In this document: positions 10,794-20,998 of the stretch, in pieces | Position numbering within the stretch: position 1 is the stretch's first letter | Layout of the letters: every line of letters starts with the position of its first letter | DNA from: Cupriavidus taiwanensis | GTDB taxonomy: Bacteria > Pseudomonadota > Gammaproteobacteria > Burkholderiales > Burkholderiaceae | Direction: 5' to 3' | NCBI RefSeq assembly: GCF_900250075.1 | Contig: NZ_LT977072.1 | Location: 47,064 to 111,063, forward strand | DNA length: 64,000 nucleotides | The notes under the pieces: model-generated | What the model was told of the DNA's origin: nothing | Databases searched by the model: none | The model's input: only the letters and a program-made list of their open reading frames with translations | Made by a program: the position numbers and the translations under genes

Positions 10794-11691
10794 CCGGAGA
10801 CATGGGTGACAGGTGTTCGGAGACATAGGTGACACGTGATCTGCGCGCATCATGATGCGCGCAGATCAATTTCTCCGATCTCAACGCGGCTGAACCACAC
10901 TCGGTAGCAGCCGTCCTGCGCCGTGGGTCGCAAGGCAATGCGCTGGCCGATGAACGCCTTGCCAATCTTGAAGCGCCGTCGGCCAACTTCAATGCGCGCG
11001 GACCTGTCAACTTTATAGACCTTGTCACAGGACAGGTACTCGGCGGCTGGCAGTATCTCCGGATACGCAATGACGCTGGCACGATAGCGCTGCATGGGCA
11101 CCGCCATGCCCAATGCTTCGTGCGGGCGCTTGCCGTTGTAGGTTTCGCGATAGCGGTCGAAAACGCGCTGCGCTTCGTCGTTGTCCGCAAAACGCCGATG
11201 CTGCAATAGCTCGACCTTGAGGGTGCGGTGAAACCGCTCGTCCTTGCCTTGTGTCTGGGGGTGATATGGCCTTGAATGACTGACCTTGATGCCCAACTGT
11301 ATCAGCCAGACCGTTAGCACCGTATATCCCAGGCCGTCAGAATCGCCGCTTCATGGCGGACCGTTGTCCATCGTCATGCGCTGCGGCAAGCCGTAGCGGC
11401 GAAACGTCGCAATCAGCTTGGACTGGACCGTCTCAGCACGCTGGTCGCACCTCACCTTCGCCCGACTCGGCGTAGGGCGACAGCCACTTGTACAACGTCT
11501 TCGGAGCGATGCCCCATCGCCTGGCCACTCCCGCCGGTTCGCTCCCGGCTGGCTGGCCCGGATCATCAGTTCCCTGAGTTGATCCATGAGTGACACTTCC
11601 TTCCATGGCATGGCAGGTCTCCCAAAAGACACTGCCAGCCAGTCTAGTTGTGTTACCCATGTCCCCGAACAGGTGTTACCTATGTCCCCGG
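10794..11691 (-). mobile_element. IS481-family element, internally deleted and frameshifted
   Basis: Ends are inverted repeats, CCGGAGACATGGGTGACA at the left and the complement of TGTTACCTATGTCCCCGG at the right, each with a second subterminal copy. The minus strand encodes a transposase N-terminus (MPWKEVSLMDQLRELM; helix-turn-helix remnant GIAPKTLYKWL in another frame) joined to the catalytic middle (RRYGLPQRMTMDNGPP) and C-terminus (HPQTQGKDERFHRTLK, RPHEALGMAVP). About 900 bp instead of the usual 1.2-1.3 kb, so dead. Confidence 0.85.
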
Positions 11692-11926
11692 TTTATACAC
11701 ACTATGAGAACATCAGGGCCTCTGTCGCGCAAGATCATCCTGGAATAGGGATGTCGAAGGCTGACAGCCTCGGCAGGATCGGAAAAGGTGTGCCTGCCGA
11801 GGGCCAAGCGAAGCAACTTGGCTATGAGGTCTTCACGAGTCTCGGTAAGGCCGCTCGTGGGAGCGTTCTAATGCGGCGCGGGCATCGCCGTACTCCGTAT
11901 TTCCTCAGTTCTTTACGAAACATAGC

Positions 11927-14290
11927 TCAACCGAGAACCTGGACGCGTTGCGCTGCACATTCGAGTCGAATAACGCGTGCGTTCCGCCATTGTTCAAAGC
12001 GGCTGCCGGCACCGATAACGGCGGGAACACCAAGTTCGCGCGCTCTGATTGACATATGTGAATTTTCGCCACCGTACTTCGTGATGAACCCCTTGACGCC
12101 GTGCGTGAATATCCAGTCAAAACCGGGGTCAGCATTCTCCATAAATACGATACTGTCCTTGAAAGACGAACCATATACATCCGTGACAACCCCCTCAACT
12201 GTGATCTCGGTGATGAAGCTCGGGCGGGAGTGGAAGACATGGAAGCCGAAGATGTCTTTCGGTGTGCACAACAGATCAGGCAGGCGCAGATATCTGGTTG
12301 TTTCCCAGTGCTGTCGATTTCTCTCGACTGCAGACCGAAGAAAGGTCGAATGATTGGAGCGAATCTCTAAAGAAAATGCAATGTCGGGCATCGTAAGGAA
12401 CGACAGATCGTCCCTGCTAAGACCAAGATTTGCTCCGACGAGTGCGAGCATCTCCAAGGCGTCCGAAATTAGCCGGCTAAAAGAATGCTTCACGCGTTCA
12501 CGGCCCTGAATCGCCTTCATTGCAAAGGCCTCAAATATCGGCCAATCGAAAGCGTAGCCGGTTCGATCAAACTCGGAAGAAAGGGCTGATATCTGAGCGG
12601 GTGACAGAGCCAAGTCGATGGCGGATACTTCTGTCGGCTCCTCCTTGATGGTGCGATTCATCCAGTCGAAGTATTTACTAATAGGATCGTCGTATCGAGG
12701 AACGGTGATCTCGTATGTGCCAGGGCGAATATGGCCGTGTAATTTTAGAAATTCTGCAGGCTGTAGTGCGGAAAAATCGTTTACTAGTTGGGCTGCAACG
12801 GAGTCGGAGGCGCGCACGACGGCATCCAGGAACCCCGGGCGAAGCAATTTTTCAGACTCTAATGACTTGAGAATGTCCGTCGCTACGAAGGCCGCTCTCG
12901 CGATCTCAGAGAATAGTACTGTGCCATGCACGTGCACTTTTTCGATCAACGATAGTACATCAAGCAATCCGTGGTCCTCATCCCAATTTATAAATCTTGC
13001 AGCGGATTCTAATGCTTCGATGCTGTGTCTAGCACGATCAAAAAGGTCGTCGCCAGTGATAATGCGGTTCGTTAAGGTACGTAGCAGATCCAGGTACGAA
13101 GCCCATTCGTTCTCAGAAAGGCTTGGAAATAGCTCGCGCCAGTGGCCGTCCCTCATTCTTGGTTTGAGGCAAGTTGGAACAACGCGAAATTCTATTTTGT
13201 CATGAAGCTCTGGCTTTAGAATTAAATTGCGTTGAGCTTCGATGATGATTTTTTTTGCTATGGAATGGGGCAATGTGGCCGGTAAAAATGAGGCTACGCT
13301 TGCTGATACAGAAACATATGGTGTGCCGCCAATCATATGCATGAGGGGAACTGCGCGCAAATCTCGGTATCCGAAATTTGCCCGCGCGGAAGCCCAAGCG
13401 GTATTAGTGAACAGGTGACGAAAGATGGAGGCGGCCAATGGCCTTGGCTTAGTTCCTATCAACTCGGCGGGGTTCACATCCGGCATGACTCCGAGAACTT
13501 CCCCTACGAGTCCCTGGCCGTTATTGAAGCTGTTGACGTCCTCGATCGAAGCTTCAACGCAATTCAGTGATTGTAAAAGCTTGTCAAGGTGACCAACGCT
13601 ATATCCACATTTCCGCGGGGCTGTGATTGGCCTTACCTGAAAGATCACCACGGTTCCATTATTCGAGATCCCGAATTCGATATCTACCTCTTTAATACCG
13701 ACAATTTCGATCACTTCTTCGATTGCTGGCACCAAACAGCGGAGAGGCTCCGGTGCGTCGTGGCCTGGTAAAAATATGTAAGTGCGGGTACCGTTTCCAC
13801 CGGAAGTCACAACTGTGGTATCGCCGCTCTCATCGTAACTGATAATATAGTATGGAAGGCCAGATTCAGGGTCGCAAGTCATGACAACGCCACTTACTGC
13901 AATATCTTTAGCCATCGGTTGGACGAACACCTCGTCGGATGGCAATGGGGTGCCGTACGAAGAGAAAACATCACCTATTGCTTGAATCAGTTGCTCATCG
14001 GTACGAACATCTAAGACAGAAAGGTACTGGCCGGCTTTAGATTGCTCCAGACTATCCTCGGATGCTGCGCTAGATCGAACTGCTAGAGGCTCCGATATTC
14101 CAAAAGATATTTTGATTAGTTTGACAATTTTTGTGGAATTCGTGCTCCATTGTGCATGCGTCACACGATGAAGCGGATAGACGTGGAATTTCGAGGCGGC
14201 GGATCTAAGGGCGATTAATGTTTTGGCTTTTGTGTTTTTGAAGGGGGCGACGTCCGAGAAAATGCTCAAGGAGGAAGTTGATTTGTCCAA
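11927..14290 (-). CDS. PEP-synthase-like protein (ATP-grasp plus PEP-utilising domains)
   Basis: A 787-residue protein of the PEP synthase/pyruvate phosphate dikinase/rifampin phosphotransferase superfamily. N-terminal ATP-grasp region around residues 65-230 (PLAVRSSAASEDS, VFVQPMAKDIAVSGVVMTCD, VDIEFG...VIFQVRPI). C-terminal swivelling domain with the phospho-acceptor H745 in GGENSHMSIRARELGVPAVIG. The middle segment is not one I recognise. The domain order fits an ATP-driven phosphotransferase, but the acceptor cannot be read from sequence. The start is a TTG with GGAG 9 nt upstream; the same frame stays open to about 14433 with no ATG, so the N-terminus is uncertain. Isolated between two IS remnants. 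Confidence 0.8.
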   Translation of the reverse strand: MDKSTSSLSIFSDVAPFKNTKAKTLIALRSAASKFHVYPLHRVTHAQWSTNSTKIVKLIKISFGISEPLAVRSSAASEDSLEQSKAGQYLSVLDVRTDEQLIQAIGDVFSSYGTPLPSDEVFVQPMAKDIAVSGVVMTCDPESGLPYYIISYDESGDTTVVTSGGNGTRTYIFLPGHDAPEPLRCLVPAIEEVIEIVGIKEVDIEFGISNNGTVVIFQVRPITAPRKCGYSVGHLDKLLQSLNCVEASIEDVNSFNNGQGLVGEVLGVMPDVNPAELIGTKPRPLAASIFRHLFTNTAWASARANFGYRDLRAVPLMHMIGGTPYVSVSASVASFLPATLPHSIAKKIIIEAQRNLILKPELHDKIEFRVVPTCLKPRMRDGHWRELFPSLSENEWASYLDLLRTLTNRIITGDDLFDRARHSIEALESAARFINWDEDHGLLDVLSLIEKVHVHGTVLFSEIARAAFVATDILKSLESEKLLRPGFLDAVVRASDSVAAQLVNDFSALQPAEFLKLHGHIRPGTYEITVPRYDDPISKYFDWMNRTIKEEPTEVSAIDLALSPAQISALSSEFDRTGYAFDWPIFEAFAMKAIQGRERVKHSFSRLISDALEMLALVGANLGLSRDDLSFLTMPDIAFSLEIRSNHSTFLRSAVERNRQHWETTRYLRLPDLLCTPKDIFGFHVFHSRPSFITEITVEGVVTDVYGSSFKDSIVFMENADPGFDWIFTHGVKGFITKYGGENSHMSIRARELGVPAVIGAGSRFEQWRNARVIRLECAAQRVQVLG

Positions 14291-14433
14291 TTTATTGATC
14301 TCCAGGCTATTAATAAGTTTCGTAGAAGACGGGTCTTCCAGGATATATCGACCTGCTGGTTCTTTGGAGGCTACCTTATATGTTTCCGTAATGGAGGGTG
14401 AATTTGTGGTCCGAATAGAGCGAAATTATGTGG

Positions 14434-14916
14434 CATTTGGTAATTTTCACATCGACGCTCTGCGAGTACTTCGAGCAACATGCGTGCCAAACTTAAAATC
14501 ATATATACTCACAACTCAATGGATTGATTGAGAGCGGAGACTTTGAAGGAAATGACCAGGGGATCGTGGCCCCTTGAATGTCTATGCGGGTTGGTGTGGA
14601 TCTTCGACGCGCGTGACATGACTGGGCTATTGGGGCCTTCGGTACTGGCTGCGGGCTTTGTCTGGATCTCGATAGGCTGTGGGAATTTTTGATCGAGACA
14701 AGTAGCAATGATCCGTTTGCTGATACAGTAAAGACACTCTTTACTTTCTTTCTTGGTATGTCGCTATATGGTCAATAGCGGCGACTATTGGTGGGGAAGA
14801 TGACGATTTTGTCGTAAAGCTGACCTTTGCTGCTCCGTTCGTGACCGCGAAGCCATGGCAACACTGTTGCGACAAACACGCCAAGGTTCCCGTCCTGTTT
14901 GGGCATTTTGTTTGGC
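14434..14916. other. Gene-free stretch
   Basis: Contains the upstream region of the PEP-synthase-like gene (minus strand) and unassigned DNA up to the ISL3 remnant. No credible gene seen. Confidence 0.45.
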
Positions 14917-16140
14917 TCAACGAGGAATTCCGGGGAAGGCCGCGCGGATTTTGAGGAAGAAGTACTCCTCGTCGCGGTAGCCGTAGACAAGCCGCTTGAT
15001 GACCTTAATGGTGTTGTTGATCCCCTCGACCACGCTCGTGTTCAACGGCTGCCGGCAGCGGGCAACGATGCCGTGCCAGTAGGCCTTCAGGCGCTGGGCG
15101 AACATTGAGGGCAGGAATGCAGCTCGGCCATGCCTGCGCGCCCGCTGCTCCGAGGCCTTCTGCGCCCATCCCGGTCGGCGTTAGAACCACAGCCGCTTGA
15201 GTCATCTCGTAAGATGTAGGCGGTCATCAACGGCCTATTGGCTTGCAGCACCTCGTCCAGATGCACCGCCTGAGGGGCACTCAGATTCTGTTGGTTGCGC
15301 TGCAGCAGCCAGCGCGTGGACTTGAGCACCCGCCTGGTCGGGCGATCGTGCCGCAGGCGATTGGCCTGGTCGACGCGAACCCGGTCCATGACCTCGCACC
15401 CGTACTTGGCCACGACGTGGAACAGGTCATAGACTACCTCGGCTTGCGGAAAATGCTCCAGAATCTCCAGCTCGTAGGCGGTCGTCATGTCGATGGGCGG
15501 CTGCCGCGACGGGCTTGGCCGCGTCCGGTTAGAGTTGCTCGAAGAACGCTCGGGCAGTCTCGCGCGAGCGGCCCTTTCCGATCCAGAACACTTGCCGTCC
15601 GATCGGATCGACGACCACTGTGGCGTAGCGATGTCCCTTGTGCAGGGTGTTCGTCCATGGTCGGATAAGGGATTGTGGGCCAGTCCGGCTCGACCACAGG
15701 CTCGCGCAGGCGTGCCTTGTCGATGGATTTGACCGTATGCCAGCCCAGATCGTAGAAGGCCCCCACGGCCTGCACCGTGCAGCTGCGTAGCAAATGGCCG
15801 CGGACTTGCGCTAGCCGGGCCGTGACGCGTTGATCGCGTCCGAGCCATTCCAACCGTTCAAGCCGGGGCCGCCGCACTGGCTGCACCACACCCCACGTCG
15901 CGGGAAGTGCGGCGCAGCGCGGTACTCGAACAGCGGCAGATCCCTGACTCGGGAACTACCGTCTGTGAACTTGATGGCACCGCGCCCCGCACTCCTCGCA
16001 ATGCATGACCTTGCTAACCGCTTCGGATAGGGATGTGCGTTGTGGCTACATGTACTCGGGCGATTCCTCGTGGGTTCTACTGAGCCCGGCCTCTTGCGGT
16101 CGGGTCCGATCTTGCGCTGCGTCACGAATGAGAGGTCGTT
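14917..16140 (-). pseudogene. ISL3-family transposase, multiply frameshifted
   Basis: Successive minus-strand frames give recognisable ISL3 blocks: RVRDLPLFEYRAAPHFPRR and WCSQCGGP (zinc-binding N-terminus), TVQAVGAFYDLGWHTVKSID, AYELEILEHFPQAEVVYDLF with FHVVAKYG, LKSTRWLLQRNQQNLS, and the C-terminal LNTSVVEGINNTIKVIKR followed by YGYRDEEYFFLKIRAAFPGI. At least three frame changes and a gap around 15110-15200 show it is dead. Confidence 0.85.
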
Positions 16141-16640
16141 GAGCAGGCCAGCCACTTGAAAGCCAATTCCAGCACAAATGAAGCATACGGAAGTACCTAT
16201 GAGGGATCGTGCTTTAACGAAAACATTCTTTACTCGGCGCTCGACAGCACTAAAATGTTTGCCGCTGTATTTACCGTGCGCCATCAGATTGAGGATCTAT
16301 CAGGGAATTCCTACGCGCAATTCAGGTCTGACTGACGGACAGGCTATGATCGTGCGGCAGATAATTGGGAAAATGAGAGGTTCTTTGTATAGCGGGTCAT
16401 TAAATTCACCGGGCTTGTACCGTTGTGTGTGTTCTCGTTGGGCATGCCAAGTCGCAGGCCTAAGAGCCGTGTGCTGGCGGATGCTTATAGTGATCACGCT
16501 TTTGGCAAGGGACTGAGCGTGAGTGACCCAAAAGAAGTCCCGAGGTGTCGCAGAGTATTTCCGCGACGATATGTTCGGGCAAGCCTTGAGGATGGGTAGG
16601 GGGGGCGCCGCCTAAGCCAGTAACCGCCCAAAAGGCCGAC
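16141..16640. other. Unassigned stretch upstream of the RND genes
   Basis: No credible gene. It should hold the promoter of the RND operon; I see no clear -35/-10 pair or operator. AAGG precedes the adaptor ATG at normal spacing. Confidence 0.4.
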
Positions 16641-17747
16641 ATGAAACGAAAGAACCTGCTAGTCACTATTGGCTGCGCTATTTTAGTGCTGGGTATTGTG
16701 ACCTATGTGCGCACCGCTAGAAGTTCGCATCGGATGTTTGGACCTGAGGAGGCCATCGGCGTCGAATTCCTACAGACCGACTTGGTTCAGGTGGCGCGCC
16801 AGGACCTGCAACTGTCGCTGCCGCTGTCGGGCAGCCTGCGCGCGCTGAACCAGGCCTCGGTCAAGGCCAAGGTCTCCGGCGAAGTAAAGCAGGTGCTGGT
16901 GCGCGAAGGCGAACCGGTGCGCGCCGGGCAGGTCATCGTGCGCATCGACCCGGCCGAATACGAGGCCCGGGCCGCGCAGGCGCGCGGGCAGATGCTGGCC
17001 GCGCGCGGCCAGTTCGAGAACTCGCGCCAGACCTGGGAACGCAACCGCGAACTGGTCGGCAAGGGCTTTATCTCGCAGACCGCCTTCGACAAGTACCAGT
17101 CCGACCTGGCGGTGGCGCAAGCCAACCTCGACGCCGCCCAGGGCGGGCAGGCGGTGGCGCAGAAGGCGCTGGCCGACACCGTGGTCAAGGCGCCGCTCGA
17201 CGGCATGGTGGCCGCGCGCGCGGTGCAGCCGGGCGAGAAGGTGTCGCCGGATACGCGCCTGGTCGATGTGGTCGACCTGCGCGTGCTGGAGCTGGAAGCG
17301 CCGATCCCGATGGCCGACGTCGCGCGCGCCGCGGTGGGCCAGCCGGTGGCACTGGAAGTGGAAGGCGCCGGCGGCTTTGCCGGCAAGCTGGTGCGCATCA
17401 ACCCGGCGGTCAGCGAGGGCACGCGCAGCATCATGGTCTATGTCCGCGTCGACAATGCCGACCAGGCATTGCGCGCGGGCATGTTCGCGCGCGGCGCACT
17501 GGTGCTGGGCCAGCGCGCCGCGGTGGTGGCGGTGCCGGTGTCGGCGGTGCGTACCGAGGGCGAACGCGCCTTCGTCTATGCCATCGAGCGCGACACGCTG
17601 GCGGAACGCCCGGTACAGCTCGGCGTGCGCGATGAAGCCGGCGGCATGGTGGAAATCGTCTCCGGCCTCGACGCCGGCGCCGAGATCGTGCGCAACAACC
17701 TCGGCACGCTGCGCAGCGGCAGCCAGGTCAGGCGCGTCAAGGCCTGA
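16641..17747 (+). CDS. RND efflux periplasmic adaptor (membrane fusion protein)
   Basis: Adaptor linking an inner-membrane RND pump to an outer-membrane channel. 368 residues: an N-terminal membrane anchor (about 7-24, LVTIGCAILVLGIVTYV), a barrel-sandwich/lipoyl-like part (VKAKVSGEVKQVLVREGEPV), a helical hairpin (about 105-165), and beta-barrel and membrane-proximal domains. It is followed 20 bp later by the RND permease; no outer-membrane factor gene follows. The first ~48 codons have ordinary composition, while from about 16785 the DNA becomes very GC-rich with strong G/C third-position bias, so the gene looks like a mosaic or an import from a GC-rich replicon. Substrate unknown. Confidence 0.92.
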   Translation: MKRKNLLVTIGCAILVLGIVTYVRTARSSHRMFGPEEAIGVEFLQTDLVQVARQDLQLSLPLSGSLRALNQASVKAKVSGEVKQVLVREGEPVRAGQVIVRIDPAEYEARAAQARGQMLAARGQFENSRQTWERNRELVGKGFISQTAFDKYQSDLAVAQANLDAAQGGQAVAQKALADTVVKAPLDGMVAARAVQPGEKVSPDTRLVDVVDLRVLELEAPIPMADVARAAVGQPVALEVEGAGGFAGKLVRINPAVSEGTRSIMVYVRVDNADQALRAGMFARGALVLGQRAAVVAVPVSAVRTEGERAFVYAIERDTLAERPVQLGVRDEAGGMVEIVSGLDAGAEIVRNNLGTLRSGSQVRRVKA

Positions 17748-17767
17748 CGGCATAGGGGACGCGCGCC

Positions 17768-20700
17768 ATGTGGTTCACCCGCCTGTCGATCCGCAACCCG
17801 GTGCTGGCCACCATGATGATGATGGCCTTCATCGTGGTCGGGCTGTTCTCGTACCAGCGGCTGCCGGTCGACCAGTTCCCGGACATCACCTTCCCGGTGG
17901 TGGTGGTGCAGACCGAATACCCGGGCGCCGCGCCGGAGTCGGTCGAGTCCGGCGTCACGCGCAAGGTCGAGGAGATCGTCAACACCATCTCCGGCATCGA
18001 CGAGATCTTTTCGCACTCGTACCAGGGCACCTCGGTCGTCGTCATCAAGTTCGACCTGAGCGTCGATGTCGGCCAGGCCGCGCAGGACGTGCGCGACAAG
18101 ATCGCGCTGATCCGCCCGCAGTTCCGCGACGAGGTCAAGGAACCGCGCGTGCTGCGCTATGACCCCTCGGACGCACCGATCTTCAATCTGTCGGTCTCCA
18201 ACGCGCCGGGCGCCAGCCGCAGCCAGCGCGAGCTGACCACCATCGCCGACCAGATCGTGCGCAAGCGGCTGGAAACCGTGCGCGGCGTGGGCGCCATCAA
18301 TATCGTGGGCGGCACCAAGCGCGAGGTCGAGATCCGCATCCGGCCCGCGCAGCTGGAGGCGCTGGGCATCGGCGTCGACCAGGTAATGAACGCGATCCGC
18401 AACGAGAACCAGGAATTGCCCGCGGGCGAACTGCGTTCCGCGGCGACCGAGACCGTGGTGCAGATCAAGGGGCGCGTACCCACGCCGGCTGCGTTCCGGC
18501 AGATCATCGTGGCGCGGCGCGCCGGCCAGCCGGTAACGCTGGGCGAGATCGCCGACGTGCGCGACGGCCAGGAAGAACAGGAAAGCCTGGCGCTGCTTGA
18601 CGGCAAGCGCGCGCTGTTCCTGTCGGTGGTGAAGGCGCAGGGCCAGAACACGGTCGATACCGTCGACGGCCTGGTGCGCATGACCGACGAGGTGCGCAAG
18701 CTGGTGCCCGCCGGCGTGCAGCTGACTGTGGTCAACGACACCGCGCGCCGCATCCGCAGCAGCGTGAAGGAGGTGCGCTCGACCCTGCTGGAAGGCGCCT
18801 TCCTGACCGTGGCGATCGTGTTCCTGTTTCTCGGCTCGTGGCGCAGCACGGTGATTACCGGGCTGACGCTGCCGATCGCGCTGATCGGCACCTTCGGCGT
18901 GATGTACCTGTGCGGCTTCACCCTCAACGTGATCACGCTGATGGCGCTGTCGCTGTGCGTGGGCCTGCTGATCGACGATGCCATCGTGGTGCGCGAGAAC
19001 ATCGTGCGCCACAACCTGATGGGCAAGGACCACCGCAGCGCGGCGCTGGACGGCACCAACGAGATCGGGCTGGCGGTGCTGGCCACCACCTTCTCGATCG
19101 TCGCGGTGTTCCTGCCGGTGGGCTTCATGGGCGGCATCATCGGCCGCTTCTTCCACCAGTTCGGCATCACCGTGGTGGCGGCGGTGCTGATCTCGATGTT
19201 CGTCTCGTTCACGCTGGACCCGATGCTGTCTTCGGTCTGGCATGACCCGGACCTGCACGGCACCGGCAACAAGAAGAGCTGGTACGGACGCACGGTGGGC
19301 CGGCTGCTGGACTGGTTCTCGGCCAGGATGGACAAGCTCGGCGACGGCTACGCCGGCATGCTGGGCTGGGCGCTGAAGCATCGCCTGGCCACTGCCGTCA
19401 TCGCCGCCGCGACCTTCTTCGGCAGCTTTGCGCTGGTGCCGCTGATCGGCACCGAGTTCGTGCCCAATGCCGACCTCGGCGAGACCCAGGTCGGCTTCAC
19501 CACGCCGGTCGGCACCTCGCTCGACGTCACCGAAGCCAAGGTGCGGCAGGTGGAAGCCGCGCTGAAGGCCTTCCCCGAAGTGGCCTACACCTACGCCACC
19601 ATCAACTCTGGCAACGCCTCGGGACGCAACAACGCGCTGGTGTCGGTGCGCCTGACCGAGCGGCGCGCGCGCACCCTGACCACCGCGCAGCTCAACCCGC
19701 TGATCCGCCAGCGCCTGGCCGGCATCGCCGGCATCACGCTGACCATGGTCGGCATGCCCGACGGCGCCGGCGGGCAAAAGGCGATCCAGGTGTCGATCCA
19801 GGGCGACGACCTCGACGAACTGCGGCGCCTGTCGCGCGAAGCCAGCGCGCGCATGGCGGCGATCCCGGGCCTGACCGACCTGGATTCAAGCATGAAGGAC
19901 GACCGCCCCACCATCGAAGTCCGCATCCGGCGCGAGCTCGCCTCGGACCTGGGCGTGGGCGTGGCGCAGATCGGCAATGCGCTGCGCCCGCTGCTGGCCG
20001 GCGATGCCATCAGCTCCTGGCGCGCGCCCGACGACAAGAACTATGACGTGCGCGTGCGCCTGCCGAAGGACGCGCGCACCGGCATGGCCGACCTCAGCGC
20101 GCTGATGATCGCCAGCAGCCATACCAACGCCGACGGCTCGCCCAGGATGGTGGCGCTGCGCCAGATTGCCGAGCTGGTGCCCACCACCGGCGCCAACCAG
20201 ATCAGCCGGCGCGACCTGAACCGCGAGATCGAGCTGACCGCCAACGTGGCCGGGCGCTCGGCCGGCGAAGTCGCGCGCGACGTCAAGGCCGCGCTGGACG
20301 GTGTCAACTGGCCGGCCGGCTACAAGTACCGCTTCGGTGGCTCGACCAAGTCGATGAACGAGTCGTTCGGCTACGCCGTGTCGGCGCTGGCGCTGGCGGT
20401 GATCTTCATCTACATGATCCTGGCCTCGCAGTTCGCCAGCTTCTTCCAGCCGGTCGCCATCATGACCTCGCTGCCGCTGACGCTGGCCGGCGTGTTCGCG
20501 GCGCTGCTGTTGTTCGGCTCGACCCTGAACATGTTCTCGATCATCGGTTTCATCATGCTGATGGGGCTGGTGACCAAGAATGCGATCCTGCTGGTGGACT
20601 TCGCCAACCAGGCGCGCCAGGGCGATGTGGACGGCACCTATGGACGCGCGCCGCTGTCGCGCGAGGCCGCGCTGGTCGAAGCCGCGCGCGTGCGGCTGCG

Positions 20701-20998
20701 CCCGATCCTGATGACGACGCTGGCGATGATCTTCGGCATGGTGCCGCTGGCCTTCAGCCTGGGCGAGGGCGCAGAGCAGCGCGCGCCGATGGGGCAGGCC
20801 GTGATCGGCGGGATCATCACCTCGTCGATCCTGACGCTGGTGGTGGTGCCGGTGATCTATACGTACCTCGATGATTTCGGCGCGTGGTTGCGTCCATTTT
20901 GGCGAGACAGAACACCGTCTTCAGCTGCACATCCGGCTGCCGGTGATTTGCCCTCCACGAAAGGTGGCCCCGAAAAAGCGAATGAGCCTGCAAGATGA
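17768..20998 (+). CDS. RND-family inner-membrane efflux transporter (HAE1-like)
   Basis: Proton-driven tripartite efflux pump subunit of 1076 residues, the usual RND size. It starts MWFTRLSIRNPVLATMMM (TM1), has the paired aspartates of TM4 in GLLIDDAIVVREN, two large periplasmic loops, and a second TM bundle ending VVPVIYTYLDD. The pattern fits the hydrophobe/amphiphile (AcrB/MdtB-like) class rather than CzcA. Composition is extremely GC-rich up to about 20880, then drops sharply within the last 35-40 codons, so the C-terminus may be foreign to the rest. Co-transcribed with the adaptor. The long antisense open frames here are composition artefacts. Confidence 0.93.
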   Translation: MWFTRLSIRNPVLATMMMMAFIVVGLFSYQRLPVDQFPDITFPVVVVQTEYPGAAPESVESGVTRKVEEIVNTISGIDEIFSHSYQGTSVVVIKFDLSVDVGQAAQDVRDKIALIRPQFRDEVKEPRVLRYDPSDAPIFNLSVSNAPGASRSQRELTTIADQIVRKRLETVRGVGAINIVGGTKREVEIRIRPAQLEALGIGVDQVMNAIRNENQELPAGELRSAATETVVQIKGRVPTPAAFRQIIVARRAGQPVTLGEIADVRDGQEEQESLALLDGKRALFLSVVKAQGQNTVDTVDGLVRMTDEVRKLVPAGVQLTVVNDTARRIRSSVKEVRSTLLEGAFLTVAIVFLFLGSWRSTVITGLTLPIALIGTFGVMYLCGFTLNVITLMALSLCVGLLIDDAIVVRENIVRHNLMGKDHRSAALDGTNEIGLAVLATTFSIVAVFLPVGFMGGIIGRFFHQFGITVVAAVLISMFVSFTLDPMLSSVWHDPDLHGTGNKKSWYGRTVGRLLDWFSARMDKLGDGYAGMLGWALKHRLATAVIAAATFFGSFALVPLIGTEFVPNADLGETQVGFTTPVGTSLDVTEAKVRQVEAALKAFPEVAYTYATINSGNASGRNNALVSVRLTERRARTLTTAQLNPLIRQRLAGIAGITLTMVGMPDGAGGQKAIQVSIQGDDLDELRRLSREASARMAAIPGLTDLDSSMKDDRPTIEVRIRRELASDLGVGVAQIGNALRPLLAGDAISSWRAPDDKNYDVRVRLPKDARTGMADLSALMIASSHTNADGSPRMVALRQIAELVPTTGANQISRRDLNREIELTANVAGRSAGEVARDVKAALDGVNWPAGYKYRFGGSTKSMNESFGYAVSALALAVIFIYMILASQFASFFQPVAIMTSLPLTLAGVFAALLLFGSTLNMFSIIGFIMLMGLVTKNAILLVDFANQARQGDVDGTYGRAPLSREAALVEAARVRLRPILMTTLAMIFGMVPLAFSLGEGAEQRAPMGQAVIGGIITSSILTLVVVPVIYTYLDDFGAWLRPFWRDRTPSSAAHPAAGDLPSTKGGPEKANEPAR

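Noticed and set aside
17576..19777. 733-codon open frame on the minus strand opposite the RND permease
   Set aside because: Very His/Asp/Arg-rich with no known fold; it is the antisense image of a GC-rich gene with strong third-position bias.
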